Assembly: GCA_002151545.1 (NCBI GenBank)
Contig: CP021237.1
Location: forward strand, 5,580,001-5,644,000
DNA: 64,000 bases
Source of the DNA: Sphingobacteriaceae bacterium GW460-11-11-14-LB5
GTDB lineage: Bacteria; Bacteroidota; Bacteroidia; Sphingobacteriales; Sphingobacteriaceae
Reading direction: 5' to 3'
Shown here piece by piece: positions 16,711 through 27,033 of this stretch (position 1 is the stretch's first letter; each line of letters begins with the position of its first letter). Position numbers and translations under genes: made by a program. Under the pieces are notes generated by a model. That model did not search any database. It was not told the DNA's origin and was given only the letters and a program-made list of their open reading frames with translations.

Positions 16711-18462
16711 TTAAGCTTCAACAACTCTTTCGCCAATTTGTTGGCGCCACATGGCCTGGTACAATCCGTTTTGTGCAATTAATTCTTCATGTCTTCCTTC
16801 TTCAATGATGTTGCCTTTCTCCAGAACATAAATTTTATCAGCATGTTTTATGGTCGATAAACGGTGGGCAATCAAAATGGTAATGTGATCGGTTAAATCC
16901 GATACCGAACGGATGGTTTTGGTAATTTCTTCTTCCGTAATCGAATCCAGCGATGAAGTAGCCTCATCAAAAACCAAAATATCTGGCTGACGGAGTAATG
17001 CTCTGGCGATTGATAAACGTTGTTTTTCGCCACCAGAAACTTTAACGCCACCTTCGCCAATTAAGGAATCTAAACCTTTATCAGCTCTGGCTAAAAGTGT
17101 CTGACAAGCAGCTTGATTGAGCACTTTATAACATTCTTCATCCGTAGCATTGGGGTTAACAAACAACAGGTTTTCTCTTATCGTACCTGAAAATAACTGG
17201 GTGTCTTGCGTTACGAAGCCAATTTTCTCGCGTAAGGCATCCAAATCGATATCGTTACTTGGGATGCCATTATATAAAATCTCACCATCTTTTGCCGGAT
17301 ATAAACCAACCAATAGTTTGACCAGTGTACTTTTTCCAGAACCCGATGGGCCAACAAAAGCAATGGTTTGCCCGTGATGGGTTTTAAACGAAATATTATC
17401 TAAAGCATTTCTATTGGCGGTTAGGTGTTTGAAACCAACATTGTTAAAGGTGAGGTCTTTTATTTTAGCAATCGAAGTCGGATTTTCAGGTTTTTTATCG
17501 ACCGGTGTGCTTAAAATCTTTTTAAAGTTACCCAACGAAACTTCGGCCTCGCGCCAGGTTAAAATCACATTACCCAGCTCCTGTAGCGGTCCGAAAAGGA
17601 AAAACGAGTAAAAAAGGAAGGAAAAATACTGTCCGGCCGAAATCGTATTGTCGAAAATAAGTAAAAGCAGCACCAGCACCATTGTACTTCGAACCAGGTT
17701 TACGGTAGTGCCCTGAACAAAACTCATACTGCGCACATATTTCACTTTTTTAAGTTCTAAGCCAAGGATTTTGTAAGTGGTTTTGTTCAAGCGGTCAATT
17801 TCCTGATCGGCCAAACCTAAACTCTTAACCAGTTCGATGTTTCTTAACGATTCAGTTGTCGAGCCCGCCAAAGCTGTGGTTTCGCCAACAATAGAGCGCT
17901 GGATGGTTTTAATCTTGCGACTTAAAAACCAGCTTACGAAACTGATAATCGGGATAGCCGAAAAGTAAACTAAAGTAACTTTGTAGCTTACCGAAACCGA
18001 ATACACGATAACGAAAATCATCCCGATTAAACTGACAAAAAGGATACTAATAAAAGAGGTAATAAACTTTTCCGAATCTAACCGTACTTTCTGTAAAATA
18101 CCCAGGGTTTCACCACTACGTTGATCTTCGAAAATCTGATAAGGCAGTTTTAAAGAATGCTGCAAGCCATCGGCATACATTTTCGCACCAACTTTCTGAA
18201 CAATTACACTGGTGAAATAATCCTGAAAGTTTTTAGCAATCCGCGAAACCATGGCTGCGCCAATAGCCAGCCCGATTAAACCAAGAGAACCCCAAAGGTA
18301 CTGGTTGTAGGTTAACGAATCTTTTTTATTGATAAAGCGGTCTAAAATGCGACCGGTGATATATGGATCTAAAAGTGAAAAACCAATATTTATGCCTGCC
18401 AGCAATAGCGCTAGGGCCACAATCCACTTGTGGTGTTTCAGGTAATTAAGTAATAATCCCAT
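16711..18462 (-). CDS. ABC exporter, fused membrane and ATPase domains (MsbA/ABCB type)
   Basis: A 583-aa half-transporter expected to work as a homodimer. Six membrane spans lie in about residues 1-310. The nucleotide-binding domain (about 335-575) shows Walker A GPSGSGKST, the signature VSGGEKQRLSIARA, Walker B ILVFDEATSSLD and the H-loop AHRLST. The family exports lipids, peptides or drugs; the substrate cannot be told from sequence. The ATG at 18462 gives a normal N-terminus. It has a normal complete domain set and shares its transcript with the PLDc_N gene. Confidence 0.92.
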   Translation of the reverse strand: MGLLLNYLKHHKWIVALALLLAGINIGFSLLDPYITGRILDRFINKKDSLTYNQYLWGSLGLIGLAIGAAMVSRIAKNFQDYFTSVIVQKVGAKMYADGLQHSLKLPYQIFEDQRSGETLGILQKVRLDSEKFITSFISILFVSLIGMIFVIVYSVSVSYKVTLVYFSAIPIISFVSWFLSRKIKTIQRSIVGETTALAGSTTESLRNIELVKSLGLADQEIDRLNKTTYKILGLELKKVKYVRSMSFVQGTTVNLVRSTMVLVLLLLIFDNTISAGQYFSFLFYSFFLFGPLQELGNVILTWREAEVSLGNFKKILSTPVDKKPENPTSIAKIKDLTFNNVGFKHLTANRNALDNISFKTHHGQTIAFVGPSGSGKSTLVKLLVGLYPAKDGEILYNGIPSNDIDLDALREKIGFVTQDTQLFSGTIRENLLFVNPNATDEECYKVLNQAACQTLLARADKGLDSLIGEGGVKVSGGEKQRLSIARALLRQPDILVFDEATSSLDSITEEEITKTIRSVSDLTDHITILIAHRLSTIKHADKIYVLEKGNIIEEGRHEELIAQNGLYQAMWRQQIGERVVEA

Positions 18463-18490
18463 TAAGTTTTGCTGTTTGTTAATGCAAACA

Positions 18491-18522
18491 TAAAAAAAGG
18501 GAACGGATAAAAATCCATTCCC
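18491..18522 (-). terminator. Terminator after the Oar-like receptor gene
   Basis: On the minus strand GGGAATGGAT pairs with ATCCGTTCCC (one G-T pair) around a 4-nt loop, followed by a T-run (the A-run at 18492-18498 on the plus strand). Confidence 0.85.
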
Positions 18523-18563
18523 CTCTTTTATGACTTTAAGCTAAGAAAATAGCTAAATCTTGT

Positions 18564-21500
18564 TTAAAATCCGTAACGTAAACCGATTTGTATTTGCCAA
18601 GGGTTACCCGACGGAGTAACGATGCCGGTGTTATTTACACGGTAAGTATAAGCTTTGTTTGTCGCATCAAATGCGCTAACCGCATATAAAGCCTGGTTGC
18701 CCAAAGTTTCATTTACACCCCATTTTTTGTTAAGTAGGTTTGCAAAATTAAATACATCTCCGGAGAATTCAATACTATGCTTTTTATTCAATTGTAGTTG
18801 ATAGCTTAACTTTAAATCAACAATGCCAAAAAAGTCATTCACGCCACCATTTCGCTCAGCTATCTGACCAGAATATTTATTAATATAATCTTTTAAACTT
18901 TGGCTGGCGTCCGGATTATCCAATAATGCCTGTAAACCTGTGCGAATGTTTGCAGGAATATTTTGATTGTTTCTATCGAATACAAAAGCTAAATCATTTG
19001 TAGCCACAAAATCTCCATTAATATTGCCACCAGCCAATAAGCTATATCGTGTTCCACCAATACCAGAGTAACGAACGCCTAATCTAAAGCCATAAAAACT
19101 TGGCGACGTGCCATAAATAACAACCTTATTACGGAATTGATTATCTGAATAAGACATTTTGCTTAAATCCCTTGGATCATCTTTAACAGGTAGAGATAAA
19201 GTAGCAGAGTTTGCCACGTTGCCATTATACGATGTATTATCTTTTGTGTCGTTGTAGGTATAACTTGCAGAGATTTCTCCATCTTTAAAGTAGTTCCAGG
19301 TTGCATCTAAAACTACCGCGAATTGATTTACTTTACCTTTGCTATTTAATTCCAGTACACGACCGAATTGATTGGTTAAACGGCCGCCTTTCCAATCGGC
19401 AACGCCATTACCTGGAGCAACGCTTGCAATTGGTACGAAAACACCACGGTTACCTTCATTAGGTAGGGTAAAATATGGGTTGGCAGCCATGTTTCTATCT
19501 ACATACATATAGTTATTACGTCCTAAGGTAGCATAACCGGTTATTCCAACCTTTAACTTATCGGTAATCAATTTACTGTAAGATAAGTTGGCTTTGTAAA
19601 CTACCGGAATCTTGGCATCTTCTGCGTAAGTATTAATGGTTGGTACTTGTAACAATGGTAAAGAAGGCGTTTGCTCGCTTCCGTTTCGGTAACCAATAAA
19701 GTTTGGTTTTGGTACATCAGCACCAAAAACATCAACTGTTGCCAAATGTTTACCATCAAAGGTTAAGTTATTAATGGTTACATAGTTGTTAACATCCGAG
19801 CCGAAAATACCTGCTCCGAAACGAACAAAGTCTGTTCGGTTTTCGTTAATATCCCAGTTAAATTGAATTCTTGGTTGAATTAAAAATTGTTTTAATTCAT
19901 GGTCTGTTCTCACACCAATAGCATCAAATAGTTGCTGATTAAGGGGCGATTTTGGGTAAGTGCTATAATCAATACGTAAACCACCTATAAAATCTAAACC
20001 TCTTGCTAATTTAGTCTGCATTTGGCCGTAAACAGCGGCGTTCCATATGCCGGCTTTAACAGTTGGGTCTGCAACCAAAGGTACTTCACGATAAAATCTG
20101 TTTGGAGCAAGGTTATTAAAGTTTGTAATCGCCGGAACTTCGATCTTTTTTGTAGGGTCATTTGGAAAAGCAGGATCTTGAATCTGAGAAGTTGAGTATT
20201 CGAAACGGCCATTAACTTCACTACCATAAAGAGATTTTGCATTGGTATACATCACATCAACACCAAATGTATATTTAACTTTATCCGTATTATAATAAAA
20301 ATTATCTACCAATTGAAACACATTATTGGTAAAACCTTCTTGTCCGAAACGGTGGCCACCAATTTGTATTGCCGTAGAGATGCCCTTGGTGCCATCGGCA
20401 AGGTCAGACTTTATATTTCCAACAATTGCTCTTGGAATGGCACCTGTTAATTCATCATTTTGTGTACTCGCCTGGAAAGTATATAAATGTTGTATTTTTA
20501 ATTCGTTAGTAATTTTACTGCTGATGGTTGAACGTAAAGTTGCCAATAAATTATTGTCGACATTTTTATCGTTACCGTAACTTTCGTAGAAATTTATCGT
20601 GGTGTTATCTGCTAAACCTAGCGGGTTTCTATCGTTTGTGTAATTATCACGAATGGTTAATAAATTTCTGTCATTAATTTGCCAATCTATACGGGCAAAT
20701 GCAGCATCCGAACCACGCTTTTTGTCGAATGAACCATATTGAGGGGTATTTGCTACTCCATATTTCGTGCGGGCAACATCCAAAAACTGTGCTAAAGTAC
20801 TATTGGTGATTCTGAAACGTGCTTCATCAGCAGGGCCATTAACGTCGGCAATGATTAATGGGCGGGCATCTTTCTGATGATCTAAACCAACGAAATAATG
20901 TAATTTATCTTTAATAATTGGCCCACCTAAAGTAAAGCCGTATTGATAAGTAGAGAAATCATTATCACGTTTTACGCCTCTAATATCATAACGGCTGGCT
21001 AACCAATCTGAACGGCCATAACCAAAAGCGCTTCCGCTTACTGTGTTTGTACCAGATTTAGTTACAGCGGTTACTGTACCGCCTCCGGCTCTGCCTAATG
21101 TAACATCATATTGATTGGTTACGACCTTAAATTCGCGGACAGCCTCAATAGAAATTGAATATGGCGCACCACTACGACTCGTGGTACTACCAGCCGAGGT
21201 TGGGTTTTTAGCATTCATCCCATCAATGGTATAATTGGTTGATGAACCTAACTGCCCCGAAATATTTCCGCCACGGCTTAAAGGAGATAAATCCATTAAG
21301 TTAGAAAAATTACGCCCGTTTACAGGTAATTGGTTCATGGTTTTGGCCGAAATTTCTGTAGAAGCACCAAAGTTTTGAACTTTGTTCCTCAAACCCGAAG
21401 CCACAACCTGTACCGCGTCTAAATCCTGCGAAGCTTCCTGCATGGTGATACCCACCTTAACCACATCGCCAAGGTTTAACATATAACCATTCCTGGTTTG

Positions 21501-21770
21501 CTCGCCAAAGCCTACATAAAGGGCTTTAACCGAATAAGGGCCACCCAATGGAAGCTCTTTAAAAGTATACTCGCCCTGGGCGTTGGTAGATGTTTTAGTG
21601 GTGAAACCTGTTGAGTTGTTTCTGATTTGAACCGAAACCCCGGGGATGGGTTTCTTTTGCTGATCGGTAATTACACCCGAAATGGATGCCTGGGTTGTTT
21701 GTGCCATTGCCGAATTGTTGGCAAAGCAAAAAAGCAACAATACTACAATAAGTAAATTTTTCATCATCAT
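18564..21770 (-). CDS. Oar-like TonB-dependent receptor with N-terminal carboxypeptidase-regulatory domain
   Basis: A 1068-aa outer-membrane protein. Signal peptide LLIVVLLLFCFANNSAMAQ is followed by a carboxypeptidase-regulatory-like domain (SISGVITDQQKKPIPGVSV), a plug domain with QLPVNGRNFSNLMDLSP and TNYTIDGMNAKN, and a long barrel ending QIQIGLRYGF. The NGRNF and DGMN motifs are those of the Oar group, which differ from SusC and have no SusD partner; none is present. The frame extends to an ATG at 21830, but the ATG cluster at 21770-21762 gives a clean signal peptide and is preferred. Oar proteins take part in export or uptake across the outer membrane, including protease export in Bacteroidota. 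The gene follows its own terminator-bounded unit downstream of the amidohydrolases. Confidence 0.9.
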   Translation of the reverse strand: MMMKNLLIVVLLLFCFANNSAMAQTTQASISGVITDQQKKPIPGVSVQIRNNSTGFTTKTSTNAQGEYTFKELPLGGPYSVKALYVGFGEQTRNGYMLNLGDVVKVGITMQEASQDLDAVQVVASGLRNKVQNFGASTEISAKTMNQLPVNGRNFSNLMDLSPLSRGGNISGQLGSSTNYTIDGMNAKNPTSAGSTTSRSGAPYSISIEAVREFKVVTNQYDVTLGRAGGGTVTAVTKSGTNTVSGSAFGYGRSDWLASRYDIRGVKRDNDFSTYQYGFTLGGPIIKDKLHYFVGLDHQKDARPLIIADVNGPADEARFRITNSTLAQFLDVARTKYGVANTPQYGSFDKKRGSDAAFARIDWQINDRNLLTIRDNYTNDRNPLGLADNTTINFYESYGNDKNVDNNLLATLRSTISSKITNELKIQHLYTFQASTQNDELTGAIPRAIVGNIKSDLADGTKGISTAIQIGGHRFGQEGFTNNVFQLVDNFYYNTDKVKYTFGVDVMYTNAKSLYGSEVNGRFEYSTSQIQDPAFPNDPTKKIEVPAITNFNNLAPNRFYREVPLVADPTVKAGIWNAAVYGQMQTKLARGLDFIGGLRIDYSTYPKSPLNQQLFDAIGVRTDHELKQFLIQPRIQFNWDINENRTDFVRFGAGIFGSDVNNYVTINNLTFDGKHLATVDVFGADVPKPNFIGYRNGSEQTPSLPLLQVPTINTYAEDAKIPVVYKANLSYSKLITDKLKVGITGYATLGRNNYMYVDRNMAANPYFTLPNEGNRGVFVPIASVAPGNGVADWKGGRLTNQFGRVLELNSKGKVNQFAVVLDATWNYFKDGEISASYTYNDTKDNTSYNGNVANSATLSLPVKDDPRDLSKMSYSDNQFRNKVVIYGTSPSFYGFRLGVRYSGIGGTRYSLLAGGNINGDFVATNDLAFVFDRNNQNIPANIRTGLQALLDNPDASQSLKDYINKYSGQIAERNGGVNDFFGIVDLKLSYQLQLNKKHSIEFSGDVFNFANLLNKKWGVNETLGNQALYAVSAFDATNKAYTYRVNNTGIVTPSGNPWQIQIGLRYGF

Positions 21771-21944
21771 TTGTTTTTTAGGAATGATGAAGCTTGCCTG
21801 AGGTTTTTTGTGTGCCCTGGCAGGTTTCATCGTGAATAGTTTTCTGATTTTTTATGATGACAAAGATGTTAATGTGCTGTTAACTGAATTCTGATTTAAT
21901 ATTAATAATAGGTTTAGTACCTGGTGGTTTTTAGGCCTGATGTT

Positions 21945-21982
21945 AAAATAAAAAACGGCCAATAAATTAATATTGGCCGTTT
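21945..21982 (-). terminator. Terminator after the amidohydrolase pair
   Basis: A perfect 12-bp stem AAACGGCCAATA/TATTGGCCGTTT (21953-21964 and 21971-21982) with a 6-nt loop; on the minus strand it is followed by TTTTTTATTTT. Confidence 0.92.
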
Positions 21983-22001
21983 GCGTTAAACTGGTGTTAA
22001 C

Positions 22002-23318
22002 TTATTTCTTCTCAGTGATATATTTATCGCTGAATTTTTTATCCAGCTGTTTATGTAAATTATCCAGGTTGATATCTCTCCCCTGAATAAAAGCCTGCTC
22101 CACTTTGTTGGTGCGCATATCTAAAGCATCACCAGCAGAAATAAAGAAAGTGGCGTCTTTGCCCGTCTCGATACTACCTGTGGTTTTATCTACACCCATG
22201 GCTTTGGCCGCATTTAAGGTAATGGTTGACAAGGCTTTTTCTTTATCTAAGCCCCAGGCGGTAACCGTACCCGCCATAAAAGGCAGGTTGCGTTGCTGCC
22301 AGTAACCATCAATACTCAATACCACATTTAAACCAGCGTTGGCTAATACTGCCGCGTTTTTGTAAGGCATATTAACATCATCGTCATTGTTATTGGGTAA
22401 AGCATGAGGCTGTTTCACCACCAGCGTAATATTGTTTTCTTTTAAGAAATCGATTATCAGATAAGCTTCATCCGCACCGGTGATTACTGGTGTGATGCCA
22501 AATTTCCTGGCAAAATTAACTGCCGTAACGATATCCTTCTGACTCTCCGCCGCGATGAACAATTTTTCGTTACCCGCGAATACTTTTTTCATTGCTTCGA
22601 AACGGGTATTAATTACTTCTGGTTTACCCATTTCCGAATAGGCTTTGGCTTCGGCAAAGAAGGAGGTTAGCTGTGCAATGGCCGCCTGTGTTCTTTCGGC
22701 TAAGCTTTCCGGCGATTGCTGTGGACGACCAAAACCGCCAAAGCCACCTCTAAAACGTGGGGTAACCGGCCAGGTCATGTGCATGGCATCGTCGGTTTTA
22801 AGCGCTGCATCTTCCCAGTTCCAGGCATCAAGCTGCACCACTGATGAACTGCCCGAAACTGTGCCACCCTGAGGGGTTGGTTGTGCCATTAATACGCCAT
22901 TGCTGCGTAATGTTGCCGGAACCTTCGAATCGGTATTGTAAGCCACTATAGAGCGGATGTGCGAATTAAAATCGCCGATTTCCTGAAAATCCAAGGTTGC
23001 TTTAACGGCTTCAATTTCTGTTAAACCCAAATTAGTGGTTGCAGCAATAAAGCCCGGATAAATGTGTTTACCTGTGGCTACAATGCGCATAACATCATCT
23101 TGTGGTACCTGTCCGTTGGCGGTAACCGAAATAATTTTCCCGTTCCCAAAAAGGATGGTGCCGTTTTCGATCACTGTTCCGTTGCCTACGTGTACGGTTG
23201 CACCCGTAATGGCGATGGTTTTACTTTGCTTTTTAGCTGGCGAAATGTTTGCCTGCGCAAAACACATCAGGCTTGTTGCCGATAAAGCCAGACTGAATAA
23301 ATATTGTTTAGTGTGCAT
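22002..23318 (-). CDS. Secreted amidohydrolase-family protein lacking the HxH metal motif
   Basis: A 438-aa exported protein with signal peptide LALSATSLMCFAQ. The fold text is that of imidazolonepropionase-like amidohydrolases (IAITGATVHVGNGTVIENGTILFGNGKI shortened here to its start; GKHIYPGFIAATTNLGLTE; KTTGSIETGKDATFFIS). After PGFI, where active members have D-x-H-x-H, this protein has AATTNLG (about residues 91-97), so the first metal site is missing. It overlaps the end of the upstream 1006-aa amidohydrolase gene by 11 bp, so the two are translated together and probably act as a pair, this one perhaps as a non-catalytic partner. Two such genes side by side are common in Bacteroidota. 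Confidence 0.85.
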   Translation of the reverse strand: MHTKQYLFSLALSATSLMCFAQANISPAKKQSKTIAITGATVHVGNGTVIENGTILFGNGKIISVTANGQVPQDDVMRIVATGKHIYPGFIAATTNLGLTEIEAVKATLDFQEIGDFNSHIRSIVAYNTDSKVPATLRSNGVLMAQPTPQGGTVSGSSSVVQLDAWNWEDAALKTDDAMHMTWPVTPRFRGGFGGFGRPQQSPESLAERTQAAIAQLTSFFAEAKAYSEMGKPEVINTRFEAMKKVFAGNEKLFIAAESQKDIVTAVNFARKFGITPVITGADEAYLIIDFLKENNITLVVKQPHALPNNNDDDVNMPYKNAAVLANAGLNVVLSIDGYWQQRNLPFMAGTVTAWGLDKEKALSTITLNAAKAMGVDKTTGSIETGKDATFFISAGDALDMRTNKVEQAFIQGRDINLDNLHKQLDKKFSDKYITEKK

Positions 23319-26300
23319 GTTCTTTCTCGGTTAATTCTGCTGAATAGTTTTCTAAAGTTTCGCAATTGTACAGGCGTGGGGCATCACCCATTGGGCGTTG
23401 TGTACGGCTACCTTTGCTTTTACTCTCTAACATCTTTTGGATCAGACGTGCTTTTTCTGCCTGCTGCGTTTTAATTACCTGTGCATCTTTCTCGATATCC
23501 CAGTAAGCAATACCATCTACAAAAGTTTTCTCTGCCCTGGCATAAATAGAAAGTGGATTAGCGGTCCAGATCACTACATCGGCATCTTTTCCTGCTTTTA
23601 AACTGCCCACTTTATCGTCGATGTGCAGCATTTTTGCCGGATTTAAGGTTACAAACTTAAAGGCATCTTCTTCAGGCACATTACCATATAATACTGATTT
23701 ACCTGCTTCCTGGTTTAAGTGACGGGCCATTTCTGCATCATCAGAGTTGAAAGCGGTAGTTACGCCAACGTTATGCATGATTTTTCCATTGTAAGGAATC
23801 GCCTCGGCCACTTCGTTTTTATATGCCCACCAATCAGAGAAGGTTGAGCCCGCAATGCCATGTGCTTTCATTTTATCGGCCACTTTGTATCCTTCTAAAA
23901 TGTGCGTAAAGGTATTAATCTTGAAGCCTAAGCTATCGGCTACATGGATTAACATGTTAATTTCGCTCTGTACATAAGAGTGGCAGGTAATGAAACGTTT
24001 GTTGTTCAGAATCTCCACAATGGCATCCAATTCTAAATCTTTACGTACACTGTTCCCTTTTACCGATAAAGCTTTTTGGTATTCTTTTGCGCGGGTAAAT
24101 TCATCTACAAAAGTTTGCTCAACACCCATACGGGTAACCGGGAAACGGGCACCTGTACCGAAATTACTTTGTTTCACGTTTTCACCCAGGGCAAATTTAA
24201 TGAAGCCGTCAGCGCCTGCAAATTTCAATTCCTCTGGCGATTTCCCCCAGCGCAGTTTAATCAATTGCGATTGACCACCAATCGGATTGGCCGAGCCGTG
24301 CAAAATTTGTGAAGTGGTTACACCACCAGCAAGCTGGCGGTAAATGTTTACATCTTCGGAGTTGAGGATATCAGCAACGCGTACTTCAGCAGAAACCGAT
24401 TGTGCACCCTCATTAATACCACCAGCACCTGCAATGTGCGAGTGCTCATCAATAATACCAGCGGTTACATGTTTGCCGGTAGCATCGATCACTTTTGCGC
24501 CGCTTGCCGACAGGTTTTTACCAACCGCTTTAATTTTTCCATTTTCTAAAAGTACATCCGCATTTTGGAGGATTCCGTCTTTTTCATTCGTCCAAACAGT
24601 TCCGTTTTTGATTAAAACCGTTTCTTGCTTTGGAAGTTCCGTGCTTCCGAAGGCTGAGAAAGGATAAATCACGGGGCCTAAAGCCAAAGTAGTTTTTGGT
24701 TCTTCTTTTTTAGGTGTTTCTTTCGCCGCTTCTTTATAGGTTGCGGTAAACTTTCCGCTAGTGCCATCGGCCAGCGCCGATTCGCCTTTTATCGTAACCG
24801 GGTTTGCCGAAGTGATGTAACCACTTAAACGAACATCACCTTTAGGGTTTTTCTTTAAATTGAAATTGATACTTACCCAATCGCCGTTTCTGGTAAAAGT
24901 GGCCGTAGTTTTTACACTATCTACACCAGTTCTTTCAATTGCAGCGGTCGATCCGCCACCTGTACCCGTAATTTTTAAGGTCAAAGCGCCAACACCATCA
25001 ACATTTAGGTTATAGGTGCCACGTATATCACCCACATCCATTTTGTTTACAATGAAACGTTTGCCCTGTACCCAGTTTTCGAAAATAATGTTTCCGTTTT
25101 TGAACAGGTTATCAGAAGAGATTAAAAAGTTGGCTACTTTTCCTTTTTCCAATGAGCCTACCTTATCGCCGATGCCCAAAAGTGAGGCAGGGATTTCAGT
25201 AACCGATTGTAAAGCTTGTTTTTCGGTCAGGCCATTTTCTATCGCTGTGCGGATATTTGCCCAAAAATCGCGGCTGTTTTCTAAGCCAAATGCCGTTAGG
25301 GCAAATTTGATTCCTGCCTTTTCTAAACTTGCCGGATTGGTTGGTGCCAGTTCCCAACCCTTCATTTGCGATAAACTTACGTTTCTGGCTTCTGCAGGAT
25401 CTTCCACATCATATGCCTTAGGGAAAGTTAAAGGAATAATTAAACTTGCACCCGTGGCTTTAACCTCATTTATCCGCTGGTATTCATCGCCGGTCGATTT
25501 AATGATGTATTTCTTGCCAAATTCTTTACCGATTTTATCGGCACGGAGGATATTCTGCCATCCATCTACTTCGAAAATTTGTGGAATGGTTTGCTGCTTG
25601 CCAAATTCGTCTAACGAGATATTATACTCATCTTTTTGTTTGCCGTACCATTGTGCATCATAATAGGTTTGGCGCAATAAAGCAATCGAACCCATTAACG
25701 AAGTCGGATAATCGTTTGATGATGTTCCTTTGTTGAACGAATAATTTGCTGCAGTCTGGTCCTTTAAAAATACGCTGTTATCGGTGCCTTCATTTAAAGT
25801 TACAGCTGCCGAAACACCACGCGCTATGCCATCGCGGTTAATTACGTTTACACTACCGAAGCCTACCTTACGTAGTTCATCTGCTTTTTTACTGTCGGTA
25901 GAAAAAATGTTTTTTACATAAGTTTCTGGTCGGATAGATTCGTTCCACCCGTAAGCGCCTTTTTTGGTCGATACGAAAATAGATTGTCGCTGACCTCCGA
26001 AACCACGCTGTTGTGCAGGCACTTCGCTAAGGCCATAACTGCTAAAGGCATCAATTAAAGATGGGTAAACAAATTTTCCTTTAAGATCGATTACAACATA
26101 GCCTTTAGGTACGGCTAAACCAGTACCAACACCTTGAATGGTTTGTCCTTTGATTAAGAGTGTGGCATTTGTAAGGGTTTGGTTGGCATTAACTACTATG
26201 GTTGCATTGGTAAAAGCAAACATTCCGGGTCTGGTATCAAAAGAACCGTTAACAGGAAAGGAGGTTTGCTGTGCAAACAGAAATGTAGTAGAAAATACCA

Positions 26301-26328
26301 GCCCAATGGCGAGTAAAATTTTCTTCAT
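23308..26328 (-). CDS. Secreted double-domain amidohydrolase
   Basis: A 1006-aa protein with signal peptide KKILLAIGLVFSTTFLFAQ. It holds two amidohydrolase domains. In the first (about residues 35-430) the metal motif is replaced (SLIDAFSSYGL, about 90-100). A beta-rich linker follows (about 435-545, DWVSINFNLKKNPKGDVRLSG). The second domain (about 560-985) is complete: IIDEHSHIAG with His629 and His631, TCHSY, FTHILEG and FNSDDAEMA supply the usual ligands. It should hydrolyse an amide or dipeptide-like substrate in the periplasm. It is the first gene of a two-gene operon and is divergent from the membrane protein gene at 26441. Confidence 0.88.
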   Translation of the reverse strand: MKKILLAIGLVFSTTFLFAQQTSFPVNGSFDTRPGMFAFTNATIVVNANQTLTNATLLIKGQTIQGVGTGLAVPKGYVVIDLKGKFVYPSLIDAFSSYGLSEVPAQQRGFGGQRQSIFVSTKKGAYGWNESIRPETYVKNIFSTDSKKADELRKVGFGSVNVINRDGIARGVSAAVTLNEGTDNSVFLKDQTAANYSFNKGTSSNDYPTSLMGSIALLRQTYYDAQWYGKQKDEYNISLDEFGKQQTIPQIFEVDGWQNILRADKIGKEFGKKYIIKSTGDEYQRINEVKATGASLIIPLTFPKAYDVEDPAEARNVSLSQMKGWELAPTNPASLEKAGIKFALTAFGLENSRDFWANIRTAIENGLTEKQALQSVTEIPASLLGIGDKVGSLEKGKVANFLISSDNLFKNGNIIFENWVQGKRFIVNKMDVGDIRGTYNLNVDGVGALTLKITGTGGGSTAAIERTGVDSVKTTATFTRNGDWVSINFNLKKNPKGDVRLSGYITSANPVTIKGESALADGTSGKFTATYKEAAKETPKKEEPKTTLALGPVIYPFSAFGSTELPKQETVLIKNGTVWTNEKDGILQNADVLLENGKIKAVGKNLSASGAKVIDATGKHVTAGIIDEHSHIAGAGGINEGAQSVSAEVRVADILNSEDVNIYRQLAGGVTTSQILHGSANPIGGQSQLIKLRWGKSPEELKFAGADGFIKFALGENVKQSNFGTGARFPVTRMGVEQTFVDEFTRAKEYQKALSVKGNSVRKDLELDAIVEILNNKRFITCHSYVQSEINMLIHVADSLGFKINTFTHILEGYKVADKMKAHGIAGSTFSDWWAYKNEVAEAIPYNGKIMHNVGVTTAFNSDDAEMARHLNQEAGKSVLYGNVPEEDAFKFVTLNPAKMLHIDDKVGSLKAGKDADVVIWTANPLSIYARAEKTFVDGIAYWDIEKDAQVIKTQQAEKARLIQKMLESKSKGSRTQRPMGDAPRLYNCETLENYSAELTEKEHAH

Positions 26329-26440
26329 AATAAGTTTAGTGTTTAATTTGTTTAAAACTAATATAAATAAGCGTTCATTCTGCTGAATATCCTATTTTTT
26401 ACAATTAATGTCTATTTTTGACTAAACATATTTGATAAAA

Positions 26441-26884
26441 ATGTACAACATCTTAAAATCTGCGCACTCCGGATGGCGCTACATCGTATTAATTCTATTG
26501 GTTATTGCTGTAATCAATGCTTTGTCGGGCTGGTTTGGTAATAAAACTTACACAGAAGGTAACCGCAAGCTGAATGTATTTACACTGATCAGTGCACACA
26601 TTCAGTTATTGATTGGTCTGGTATTGTATTTCTTGAGCCCCTTAACCAAATTGCCAATGAGCGATGCTATTGGTCGCTACTTTAAGGCTGAGCATACCGC
26701 TATGATGATTATTGCAATTATTTTAATTACGGTTGGTAATGCTAAATCGAAAAAAGTGACTGATGCTGTTGCAAAACACCGCACCATTGCCGTTTTCTTT
26801 GGATTGGCGTTGATCCTGATCATTGTTGCCATTCTGTTGATGGTTAAAGCTGTACCGGGAAGATCGTTTTTTGGGGTATCATAG
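26441..26884 (+). CDS. Four-span conserved membrane protein
   Basis: A 147-aa inner-membrane protein with four hydrophobic spans and His residues at or near span ends (SAHSGWRY, SAHIQL, KAEHTAMM, AKHRTIAV). The pattern resembles small proteins labelled cytochrome-b-like in Bacteroidota, but heme binding is not shown here. The frame is open from a TTG at 26432; the ATG at 26441 is chosen. A -7 box TATTTTTG lies at 26413-26420 without a clear -33 box. No partner gene is apparent. Confidence 0.7.
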   Translation: MYNILKSAHSGWRYIVLILLVIAVINALSGWFGNKTYTEGNRKLNVFTLISAHIQLLIGLVLYFLSPLTKLPMSDAIGRYFKAEHTAMMIIAIILITVGNAKSKKVTDAVAKHRTIAVFFGLALILIIVAILLMVKAVPGRSFFGVS

Positions 26885-27019
26885 GCAGAGCGCCAGGGGT
26901 ATGGCGCAAAAGTGTCGTAAATGAGGATAATTTTGTGCTATAATCGACTTTGGACTATCGGCTAGCGAATTCCGACTGAATTTATTTTCATTATTATTTC
27001 CATTTTTCAAAATTCTTTA

Positions 27020-27027
27020 TATTTTTG
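27020..27027 (+). promoter_or_regulatory. -7 box ahead of the trp leader
   Basis: TATTTTTG fits the Bacteroidota TAnnTTTG consensus. No good -33 TTG was found at 18-21 bp. If used, transcription would begin within a few bases of the leader-peptide ATG at 27034, making the leader nearly leaderless. Confidence 0.45.
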
Positions 27028-27033
27028 TTGCTC

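Noticed and set aside
25016..25663. 215-aa open frame opposite the large amidohydrolase gene
   Set aside because: Lies wholly inside a clear coding gene and shows only complement-type composition.
26887..26910. GCGCCA/TGGCGC hairpin after the 26441 gene as a terminator
   Set aside because: The stem is only 6 bp and has no T-run.
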